A stretch of 64,000 nt of DNA from Vermamoeba vermiformis (taxonomy: Eukaryota > Tubulinea > Echinamoebida). The notes under the pieces are model-generated. The model had not been told where the DNA came from. It was given only the letters and a program-made list of their open reading frames with translations, and did no database searches. Every line of letters starts with the position of its first letter. The first letter of the stretch is position 1. Location of the stretch: the NCBI GenBank assembly GCA_045837725.1, contig JBEWZL010000157.1, forward strand, positions 20,698 through 84,697, given 5' to 3'. This document shows positions 12,076 through 20,983 of this stretch, one piece after another. Made by a program: the position numbers and the translations under genes.

Positions 12076-14290
12076 ATGGAAAGCAAATTTAAGCTTGCTG
12101 GGCTGGTGTTCGTGGAGTGGGATCTGATCCCTGTTATTTACGCTGGTCTCAATATCTTGAGCCGTAAGTACTTTTTAAATATTAACATCATACATATAAA
12201 ATATGCTCGTATTATATCTTAATCAAAGTTAGTCACGCGATGTCACAACAAGAGAGATCTTTTGTTTATTGTGTTCAACAAATTTTAATTAACAAGATAA
12301 TACCAAATTATGCGTACACAATATTAAAAGATGTTATTTGACATTCAATATTAATTTTAAAAATTGATCTAGTCGTTATGGCCTTCACCGCCGGAGAAAA
12401 ATTATTGGGCCGGTATTCAAAATTTGTAACGATGAAAAACGATGACTCAGGTATGTTATTAAACATGATATATATCCAAATTGATCTATTCTAATTGCCT
12501 AATTTAGAAATGATTGATGGGCGCAAAGGCATGCTTTTGTTTTATAGCCCTGCATTTATATCACACGTCGCTCTATACTTCTTATTTGGCGCGCCTATGT
12601 CACTGTATCATATATTAATATTTCTTGGTATTACTATTCATTTTGCTAAGCGACTCTTGGAGGTAAGTTTACTACATCCGCTTTCTACCAAAAGTTTAGT
12701 CTTAAATGCTTTACAATTATTATATACTAAACGCTATCATAACATGTAGGTGCTTTATGTACATATATACACCAATCAAGTTGAATTACAATCGACTTTA
12801 GCCGGATCTATTTTTTATGCAGCAAGCTACGGAGTTGCGTTTGCTTATTATGCCTATTACTTGATCGATCCATCATGTAAGTCTAACCTATATTATTATG
12901 CTCATTATTGTTATTATTGTTTTGTTGAATTACTACTGGACGAAATTGAACGTTTGGGATCGGATGTCGTTCTTTCTTTGGGCCACCAAGAATGAAATTT
13001 TTAGCGCGTTTCATCGGCTTGAGTGATTTCATGCCACATTCAGTACATTCTAAGCACAAGACTATTTTTTTGGTGGTCTTAGCCTTTAATAGAATTTCGT
13101 TAGTTTGAAATTCGATCCAAGTCTTTATTTTACCTTCTTATGAAATATTGGCATAGCCTGAGGATTTATTCTAGGTGCTATAATTTGATGACGTCTTTTG
13201 CCTATTGAATTGAATTTTAGCCAATGAAATCAGATTTTTCTCGTATGCTCGATCCAAATTTACCTTGCGTGTAAGGTCTTGATCGACCAGTTTTATATTG
13301 AGCGACTTTATGATTAGTATGTTTTCTGCATTGTCTAGATTTGCAAAAGGTTTTGCGATGTTTGGGGACGTTGACCTTAATTATAAAATAATCAGATCCG
13401 GCAATCCAAAAATTAGTTAGTTGTTTACGTACCATAAAATAAAAAAGGACTAAGGAACTACTAATTGAATCGGGCGCGTGATTTTTTATTGCTCGCCTTA
13501 AAAATTTGCCTGTCAAAAATTGGAAATTTGACACTCAAATTCAATTTCGTTTCGCTGCCTTCGCATGTTTTTCGCACCTTTTTTTAACTGAATCAATGGT
13601 GAAAAATCCAACCGCCATAATCATAATCAAATTGACATTTTGCAAAATTGCGGTTCGCGATGGATCGAGATACTTGGTTTATCGAGTCATGAATTCCTAA
13701 CCCATTGTATTAATTATAGTCCCTGTTATACTCAATTTCGAGAAGTATTGGCTCATTGGCGCAGTTTTATACGTCATTGGCATCGCTTCAAATGGTTATC
13801 ATCACTGGCTGCTACGCGAAGTTCGATTGAACAAAAAGAGCCAGCTTCAACGCCAAATACTCAAAATAATAATAAGGTGGTTAATAAGGCTAATACTCCT
13901 GGCAAGAACCAAGCGGCTGCTTCGCCTTCAGTCGAGATCAAATCCGGATCGGTCAAAGTCCGAGTCGATGTCTCGAAGACAAATAACAATAATACTAATA
14001 TTAATAATAATCCTCAACCTAATACTACTGCGAAGAAGGAGACTAGCGATAATCAATATGAAATACCTCGCGGAGGATTATTTGAGTACGTAGTTTGTCC
14101 GCACTATTTCAGTGAATTGATTGAGCTGATTGGCCTCGCAATCATATTCAAGCATTTAGTAGGCTACTTAATCGTCTTATTCTCGATTATTAGTCTCGCG
14201 CATCGAGCGGACACTACGCTCAAATGGTACGCCAAAAACAAACCTAATTTTCCAAAGGACAAATTGCGGTTAATTCCGTTTGTTTGGTAA
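12076..14290 (+). CDS. Steroid 5-alpha-reductase / polyprenol-reductase family membrane enzyme (multi-exon, one frame break)
   Basis: Starts [19 protein letters not shown]. Exons near 12373-12450, 12510-12662 and 12749-12876 encode hydrophobic helices with [12 protein letters not shown], the family's conserved region before the transmembrane core. The last exon (from about 13722) contains [11 protein letters not shown] and then [20 protein letters not shown], the family signature for the NADPH-binding C-terminal domain, ending RLIPFVW. Between them lies an Asn/Pro/Lys-rich insert of about 65 residues. The frame changes by one base between WLLREVR and the insert, most simply at AACAAAAAG near 13827. 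The reaction would be NADPH-dependent reduction of a steroid or polyprenol double bond in the ER membrane; the substrate is not determinable. The 840-bp intron 12877-13721 hosts an antisense ribosomal-protein gene. Confidence 0.7.
12883..13435 (-). CDS. Ribosomal protein eL42 (L36a/L44), nested antisense in an intron
   Basis: Exon 1 is the ATG alone (13433-13435) followed by a GTACGT intron. Exon 2 (13264-13375) gives [20 protein letters not shown], exon 3 (13134-13201) ends MPIFHKK, and exon 4 (12883-13083) gives [17 protein letters not shown]. These are hallmark eL42 sequences, including the Cys residues of the zinc-binding site, so it is a large-subunit ribosomal protein near the E site. 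Oddities: the region normally reading YDRKQSGYGGQTK is [13 protein letters not shown] here, so the GGQ motif is gone. An extra tail of about 25 residues, rich in Gln and Asn, follows [10 protein letters not shown]. The whole gene lies inside the 12877-13721 intron of the 5-alpha-reductase-like gene on the other strand. It could be a specialised paralogue rather than the main eL42. Confidence 0.8.
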
Positions 14291-14358
14291 TGAACATAAA
14301 GCTCATTTTGTATTGAAATGAATATTTATTTAAGTCCATGAATTACTAACGGAAAGGC

Positions 14359-14436
14359 TTACATTTTTAAGTTAGCAAGTGCATCTTCGATGTTGACTTC
14401 TTCGCCTCCGTTCTTCATCTTCTTGCCCTCGGTTAA
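14359..14436 (-). CDS. Possible terminal exon of a small minus-strand gene
   Basis: The minus strand reads EGKKMKNGGEEVNIEDALANLKM and a stop at 14359-14361, with codon use like coding sequence. A GTGAGT...CTAA...AG arrangement upstream (about 14437-14472) would be an intron, but I could not find a convincing upstream exon or start. It might belong with the ORF at 14779-15000, in which case the GC-rich segment 14503-14790 would sit in its intron. No function recognised. Confidence 0.25.
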   Translation of the reverse strand, partial: LTEGKKMKNGGEEVNIEDALANLKM

Positions 14437-14502
14437 GACTCTTATTTTAGTACATACTCACCAGTTATTTTTCAGATAGGCACGAAATTTTTCTTTTTTA
14501 AT

Positions 14503-14790
14503 GGTTGACGGAGAAGACGTTTGATCGTACACCCCTCGCAGAGCACGCCGTAGAGTTCGCCTCTTCAGTTCCCACTGGATACGCGCCGCACTCTCAGTCT
14601 CCGTCTCTACTACTCCGCAGGGCGAGAGTTGGTAGCCAAAAATTTATCCACAAAGACCCCGGACTCGCAGCGAGCCCCAAGAGAGCGTTGATCGAAAGGG
14701 GCCCCCAACGCGAGACGTTCTCGGGACCAATTGCAGCTTTTCGCTCTTGTTTAGAGCGTTGCAAACCCTCCTCCGAAGTTAAATTTTTAT
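14503..14790 (+). ncRNA. Candidate structured non-coding RNA, GC-rich, class unknown
   Basis: This segment of about 285 bp is much more GC-rich than every flank and carries no convincing protein signal. Its ends can pair: TTGACGGAG near 14505 with CTCCG...TTAA near 14771-14784, and just inside, GTTTG (14519-14523) with CAAAC (14762-14766). Several internal hairpins are visible, for example GCTCTTGTTTAGAGC (14743-14757) and GACTCGCAGCGAGCC. On the plus strand it is followed at once by T runs (TTTTTATTTTT, 14784-14794), as expected for RNA polymerase III termination. Size and layout would suit an SRP RNA or RNase P/MRP-type RNA, but I do not see their universal motifs, nor a template for TTAGGG telomerase. 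The strand is chosen by the T run only. Confidence 0.35.
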
Positions 14791-15000
14791 TTTTGCTCCG
14801 CGAGAAACCGATGTTTTCCCTTTGTCTTCAAAAATTGTAAAAGATGACCACATAGGACGACCATTTTGGTCTAGACTACTCGAGTAATGATAGAGATTAT
14901 CATCATCCAGGATTTGATATTGCGGAGGTTGAGCAAGCTGCGGTTGTCCTTGAAACTGGATATGCTCGTTGATTTGATGCTGAGCTTGTGGTTGGGCCAT
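14779..15000 (-). CDS. Small Gln-rich ORF, hypothetical
   Basis: The 73-codon frame begins MAQPQAQHQINEHIQFQGQP and is rich in Gln, Pro and His at the start, then has DDDNLYHYSSSLDQNGRP. It lies upstream (in its own sense) of the GC-rich candidate RNA and overlaps its end by a few bases. The C-terminal part (SVSRGAKIKI) probably runs past the true exon end. No family recognised; it may be a first exon only. Confidence 0.25.
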   Translation of the reverse strand: MAQPQAQHQINEHIQFQGQPQLAQPPQYQILDDDNLYHYSSSLDQNGRPMWSSFTIFEDKGKTSVSRGAKIKI

Positions 15001-15111
15001 CGTTGTTGATTACTGTGGTTGTGAGATAGAAAAGAAGGCAAGACATCGCTTTCTCAATTAACTCACTATAAACGGTGGGACAATTATTTGTTCCGCTCTA
15101 ATTAAATTTTA

Positions 15112-16497
15112 TCAACCGTCAAAATTGTTCAAGTACTCTTCTTCTTGCAACATCCGCGCCATTTCTTCGTCGGTCATAAATTCCATGTTATTAACCGGAT
15201 TAGCTCCTGGCGTGGGAACAAAATTATTTGGTTGTTGAGGTTGTAGGTGACCAGGCAGGAAATTATTATTATCGTGTAAAGGTACGTTTCGCCATATTGT
15301 TCTCGCTTGATCCGCAATTCTTTTTTGTTCCGCTTCATTTTTTCTTTTCGCCTCCTCGCGCCTTCGCATCTCTTGTTCTTCTTGTAGTTTTTGTTCGTTG
15401 CGCTGCTTTTGTGCGTGGTACTCCATTGACTTGCGCATTGCTTCAGCGTTCATTTGATCTAGAAGGTATTTGTTCTCGCCTGTAATCTCCACTTTATTTT
15501 CGACTTTTTCCGGCGCGTAGAACATCTGCGCAGAAAAAAAAATCAGAAAATAATATTTCCAAATATGGTAATAATGACTTACATCGAGATCATCGTCATC
15601 GTCGCTAATTTGCATGCTATCACTTTCATCTTCATCTTCGCTGATCTGATCTTGATCTTCATTCTCTGCCTCGCTGTCGTAGGATTCTTCGCTCTCGTCC
15701 GAACCATAATTATCGTCGTTGCGAGAGGTCATATTGTTGTTACTATTTGTGGTATGATAGTTCGATTTCTTGATCGACTGGTCTTGCGAGTTACTTAGGC
15801 CGGCATCCTTGTTCTTGCCAAAGTTGATTAAAGCCGAATGGAACAAACCAAAGCTGCGTAGTTCGTTCTCAACAGGTGTTGCCTCGCGCAATTTTTGAAT
15901 CAAAGTCGTGTTGGTCAAACGAAGTTCTTGCACTGTCTTGTCATAGGTGCTCAGATCGAGAATCGTCTTCGGCGGCACTACCAAGTCAAAGGCCTTGTCG
16001 CCAAGTTTGACGGCACTGTATTACCAAATTAGGAAATGTCGGTCAAAACCAGCGGTTGAAACTTACTGTCTTGCGTAGGCATAAAGATCTATCACGCGAT
16101 GCGTAGGATTGCAATTGATATTCATCACGGCACCAGATGTCAATCTGTTCATGAATTAGCATAATCTGCTGTTTGACACGTGTCATCTTTGACATACCTA
16201 ATCTTGACACGTACGACCGGTTGATCAGAACGAAGACTAATTTCTTGCTTCGAATACATTTCGGCAATCCTATGAAGGCATTAGTATCGTTATAAATGGT
16301 AAATGAATGACCTACAATTGCACGTCCTTCATCGACAAGTTGGATCCGCTCGACTTCAACAACGCGGGCAATTTTTCCATTGGCGACATCTCTTTTCTAA
16401 TGCCCGAGAATGCGCTGAGTAAATTCGTCTTTGTCAGTTCTGATCGTCGTGGCAGCAGATATTTTAAGCTCCACTTGTGTTGCGACCCGTAGATCAT
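15112..16497 (-). CDS. UBX-domain protein, putative Cdc48/p97 adaptor
   Basis: Exons read in phase: 16310-16497 (IRKEMSPMEKLPALLKSSG), about 16199-16262 (EISLRSDQPVVRVKIR), about 16064-16147 (GAVMNINCNPTHRVIDLYAY) and then DLVVPPKTILDLSTYDKTVQ and NTTLIQKLRE. The series VRVKIRL...FNPTHRV-like...PP.ILDL...TVQELRLTNTTLIQ has the beta-grasp spacing of a UBX domain, the ubiquitin-like fold that binds Cdc48/p97 N-domains. After it comes a Ser/Asp/Glu-rich linker, one intron, a charged helix (MRKSMEYHAQKQRNEQK) and a short acidic end (EEMARMLQEEEYLNN). The segment before the UBX might be a divergent SEP domain. The border with the LRR gene upstream is uncertain: its last donor could also splice in phase to this gene's first exon, which would make one LRR-UBX protein. 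A paralogous tail lies at 1-524. Confidence 0.65.
16174..16185. repeat. Palindrome TGACACGTGTCA in an intron of the UBX gene
   Basis: Identical 12-bp palindrome to those at 2684, 2722 and 3906, again inside a short intron, followed by the half-site CTTTGACA. Confidence 0.85.
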
Positions 16498-18820
16498 TTG
16501 AATTTCTGCGATAAAATGTCAAAAACTCCGCTCAAAGCCAAAATAGTATGAATTATATACGTACGATCGCCAAATAATTGTTCCGCTCGCTCCTGTAAAT
16601 GTCCCATAAACTGCACGGACCTCAAATGCTTCATGTTGTGCATGGCGGCAAGAATTTCACTGAACATCATGTTGGACTTCCATTGCAGATGATACAACGT
16701 GAGAGGTATATTAAATGACTCCTTATAAAGGCCATGAATGTCTTCGACTTCCAACACTCTCAATCGAGTCGGTAGTTTGACATCCACGCCTAAATAAACT
16801 TCTTGTAATTTCAAGGCCTGTAGATTTTTGTACCGGCCCAAATCGATTCTCCGCAGTGTAAGGTTATTTGGGAGAGCATTTACGATTACGACTGGCCGAC
16901 GAATGAACGAGAGCTTTCTCACTGGATGATCGGAAAAGTTGGCGTTGGATCCGAGATCCGAGGCGTCTTCGTTTTGATTGGTGATAGTGGTTGAATTTGC
17001 AAGGCCTTCTATTATTAGATCTTCCGCAAATGGAAATTTTTCGAGTAATTTCTCAAAGTGTAGCGTTTCAAGTTTGAATTCGGGAATTCTGTTGATTTCT
17101 AACGAGACATTTTTGAGCGACTTTGATCGCGTGAGTAGGTCGATTGCACCAACTGGCATTTGCATAGGAACTAGTTTCAAGCTCTTCAAATGATATCCTA
17201 ATATCTGAGTGTCGTCCTGTTGCTTTTTGTCCATTTTTAGAGTTGCTCCTGATAAATCTAAGTGTTCCAAATTAGGAAAAAGTTGCAACAATTCAACGAC
17301 ATCCACCGTTCCACTTTGCAAAATTAATGTGCGTAGGGTCAGGCACGGATCGATCGGCAAAGTATAAACTGCCAGCGTTGGTGCGTAAAACGAAGTCGGT
17401 CCTTCTTTCCAAGCACCATCGCCCGAAGTTATTTCCGTGAAATCGTAATTCAACTTTTTGTTCGTGAAAATGAAGTGAATTTTTGCTATTGCGCCTGCAG
17501 CAAGTGATCTTTCGCCTATTAATTCAGACTTATCATCTTCTATTATTCGTGACAGGCCCGACACTTCTTCTAACTTTTGACACGTGTCATTGATTGCGTC
17601 CAAGACAAACTTTGACACTTTGACTGACATATCTGTTCGTAATACTCTCAAATTCTTTGCACTACATAAATATCATTAGTATTATATTAATTATATCCCT
17701 ACTATGCCTTTCTTACGCAATAGGGCCAATTTCTTGAACAGTGTGCTCGCGGTGGCGATATTTACAAATGAATTCTTGCAAGTTTGGCGCGTGCATCAAA
17801 AAAAACTCGAATAATTTGACGTGTTCTGCGGTGAGAATTTGATTCTTCGCCGTTGAAATATTCACGCTGGCCAGATTCGGAGGCAATTTGAACGGAACCG
17901 ACTGGATCTTCGGAAGTGCAACGTTTCTTAGTTTGAGCGCTCTAAAAAATAGTTAGAATATTATATAATAATTAGAATATTGTTGATATTAAAATTATTA
18001 TTATTTGCTGCTACGTACATTAGATCAGGAAAATAGCGCAATTGTTCCAACCACATTTCGTCCATTGACGCGGAGTTAATTTCAAGGTGAACTAATTTAA
18101 TAGGTTTTTGCACTATTTCAAGCATCGATAACGATCCTACGCCTGCACCCAAGCTCAAGTAAGTCAGATCCGGCAAGTGCCTTTAACAACATCAAAGAAT
18201 TAGAAAATCAATTCATTATTTTAATTTTTTAATAATTACCAAAATATTTGTGGCACCACTTGCTGCGTAATTAATGGCACGTCGTTCAATATGAGCTCAC
18301 TGATGCAAAAACACTAAACACAAAAGAATATCAATTAATTTCATAGGTCATCAAAAGGAACCAAATAAATAGAACAATGTCTTAATTACGATATATACTT
18401 AAATAAATTGAAGAAAATATTCGGAATCGTATCTTAACAGGACACCAAACGGGACAAAAAAAGATTTTACCTTTTTAATAATCACTAATAATGTATCTTC
18501 GGTCAATTGGATATATCCAGAAAGATCTAAATGCTGCAGCGATGCGGGCAATAAGTTTGGTAGAAGATCTAAATCGAAATCTGGAAAAACGACGTCAGAT
18601 CGAAATTGAACTGCACTCCGTTACTTTACATTTCATATTAATATTTACCAGTAAGCTTAATCTTTTTCAATAATCCAGGCACAGCAGTCTCAGGGATATC
18701 TTGCGCGAATGACCATAACGAAAGGTTCGAGATCCAAGACAAAGCCAGCTGAAATAGCGTAGGCACTGTTGGAGCACTAAGCTCTTGCATAATCTCCGAT
18801 GATTCTGTTAAGTCGCTCAT
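16494..18820 (-). CDS. Leucine-rich-repeat protein, FBXL-like
   Basis: Starts MSDLTESSEIMQELSAPTVP. Successive exons carry irregular LRRs: SLQHLDLSGYIQLTEDTLL, LTYLSLGAGVGSLSMLEIV, LEHLDLSGATLKM, LKSLKLVPMQMP, LRRIDLGRYKNLQALKLQE and LRVLEVEDIHGLY. The total length is about 600 residues over six or so exons. The order of LRRs resembles FBXL/AMN1-type proteins, but no typical F-box is seen at the N-terminus. It is similar in style to the plus-strand LRR gene at 38101-40165. The end at 16494 follows the reading that passes through the last donor (FDILSQKFK stop); a GTACGT donor near 16562 instead suggests splicing onward, possibly into the UBX gene. Role as a protein-binding scaffold or ubiquitin adaptor is inferred. 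Confidence 0.55.
17578..17589. repeat. Palindrome TGACACGTGTCA inside coding sequence
   Basis: This copy is within the LRR gene's exon, where it encodes part of NDTCQK. Half-sites (TTTGACACTTTGAC) lie 20 bp away, as in the intronic copies. Confidence 0.85.
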
Positions 18821-19101
18821 TTGTGGTCGACATCAGCATAAGCGAAGGAAAATGCTCGTTTGACAAACGAATTAGAAAAAGTTACGAAAAAAGTTAGACA
18901 AAAGCAATGCTATTTACTAGCAACAATTAGAGGTCCCCTAGCACAATACCATTCCAGATACTTAGAAAAAATTCGCTTTGTATTCAATTTCGCATTTTAT
19001 TTTGGTTTGGACTATTTACATGTTGTTTTGTTACATTTTAGCAACCAGGTCTTTGCTATTAATACTATAGGACGATGTATTATGCTCTACAGTATCTTCA
19101 T

Positions 19102-20855
19102 TTAGTTTTTTTTAGTTTCGAGCCATCTTTCAGCAGTAATTGCGGCCATACAACCAAATCCAGCAGCAGTGACGGCCTATAAGATTCAAATATTAGTATT
19201 TGTGGTTAATATACTATATATATTGTATTTAATACATACTTGTTTGAAGTGAGTGTCGTGCACATCACCGGCAGCAAAAACGCCGTCAATGTTGGTGTAG
19301 ATGTGGTCGTGCACTTTGATGTAACCCTGCTCGTCCAATTCAAGGCCACTACCCTTTAAATGTTGCGTCAAGGGCTCGTGACCAATAGCCATAAATAGAC
19401 CATCAGCGTGGACTTCACGAGTGGCACCAGTAGTGGTGTCTTTGAGCACGAGACCCGACAAGCGAGTGTCGCCAATGTATTGTGCAATAGTAGTGTTAAA
19501 TAGGATTTCGATCTTAGGATTGTCGATGGCACGTTGTTGCATAATTTTTGAGGCTCTAATAAGGAAAGAAAAGTTTTGTCAGTACGCGGATGTAAAGCCG
19601 AGATTAGACGAGCTAGTGCTTACCTCATTTTGTTGCTACGGACCAATAAATATACTTTCTTAGCGAATCTAGTCAAGAAAGTAGCTTCTTCTACGGCTGA
19701 ATCACCGCCACCCTAGATTTGAAAAGTTAGAATCGGATCACTATACCGCGGACAATTTGACTTACAATAACGTAAATTTCTTTGTTTCTGAAGATAGGCA
19801 AGGGACCATCGCAAGTGGCACAAGCGCTGATACCGTTGTTGCGAAGTTTAGTTTCGTTGTCCAATCCGAGCCACTTGGCAGCAGCACCGTTAGCGAGGAC
19901 TACGGCATTAGTTAAGTACCACTCTTCGCCAATTTTAACTTGATGAGGACCGCCTTGTTGGAATCTGAATTCAGTGGCAAACTCTTCGATAATTTGAGCG
20001 CCGAATCTGGAGGTAAAAAGCCGAGCTCCGTTAGTATCGAACTATCATCACAATAAATCTTTATATGAACTTACTTAGCAGCTTGAGCCTTGAATCTTTC
20101 CATCAACTCCGGGCCGTCAATACCATCAGGGAAGCCAGGGAAGTTTTCTACTTCAGTGGTAATCATTAATTGACCGCCAGGAATAGACTGTGGTGAAACA
20201 GATCCGGCGGCGACGATTGGTTTGAGACCTGCGCGACCGGCGTAAATAGCAGCTGTGAGACCGGCAGGGCCTGTTTGAAAAAAGGGTTGTTAGATTTGAA
20301 ACTTCTCGGTAAGTCTAAAACTCCAGACAAAGGAATAATTAATTGTTGCCTAATATGATGCGTAACTAAGCCTGAGAGAATTAATAGGATGCACGTACCA
20401 GATCCGACAATAACAAGTTCAGTTCTCTTGAACTCAGTAGGTTGATTGTTTGAAGCCATAATATTTGCTTGACTTATGCTCGAATATCTCTTGCGTGACC
20501 TTAACACGTTGATTAGATTTGAATGAATAGACAGAATGGCGATTTCGACCTTATGTCTGTTTTTTTGTTCACGTGCCAGAAAAAAAATCACGTGACAATC
20601 GGGAAATTTCACGGATTCGAAGGATCTAGAAAGGAACCTTCCGCTATCTTCTTTTACTTACGTTTTTGTAACGAAGCTGCTCATAATTCCGATATTTCTA
20701 GACCGTTCTCGGCGCCACGGGAGATCTTCCGTTACAGATGCGTTGGTGCAGGCTTTTGTTCCAGCATTCCATAGGGCAGCTGAAGCCTTATTTCTCGTGA
20801 CTATGCGGTTGGTGAGTGACCTTGATATCAATTTGATGCCTAGTCGCGTGAGCAT
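19102..20855 (-). CDS. NADPH thioredoxin reductase (low-Mr type), possibly dual targeted
   Basis: The short form starts [20 protein letters not shown] at 20459. It carries the FAD-binding GxGxxG region (split by an intron), [20 protein letters not shown], the redox-active CATC in [13 protein letters not shown], the NADPH-binding [13 protein letters not shown], and [15 protein letters not shown] near the end. This is the bacterial/plant/fungal NTR type: a flavoenzyme reducing thioredoxin with NADPH. An upstream exon (about 20667-20855) encodes [19 protein letters not shown], Arg-rich and without acids, like a mitochondrial presequence. It ends at a strong GTAAGT donor and can splice in frame ([10 protein letters not shown]) to the main body. 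Thus one gene could yield mitochondrial and cytosolic enzymes. The core call is firm; the extension is inference. Confidence 0.9.
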
Positions 20856-20983
20856 GAGCCAACAGTCAGCGCGTTGTGTTGTTTTGTTTCAGATCTGAAA
20901 ATAATTTCTGAAATTCAAAAAAATATTCGGTTTTATCTTTAAACACCCGAAGCGGTAACACTATCAGTACTGATATCACATTG

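Noticed and set aside
14503-14790. Telomerase RNA, since the organism seems to have TTAGGG telomeres.
   Set aside because: I could not find a template such as CTAACCCTAA on either strand of the segment.
14505-14840. A 111-codon plus-strand ORF over the GC-rich segment.
   Set aside because: Its composition is not protein-like, no motif is seen, and paired ends plus a T run fit a structured RNA better.
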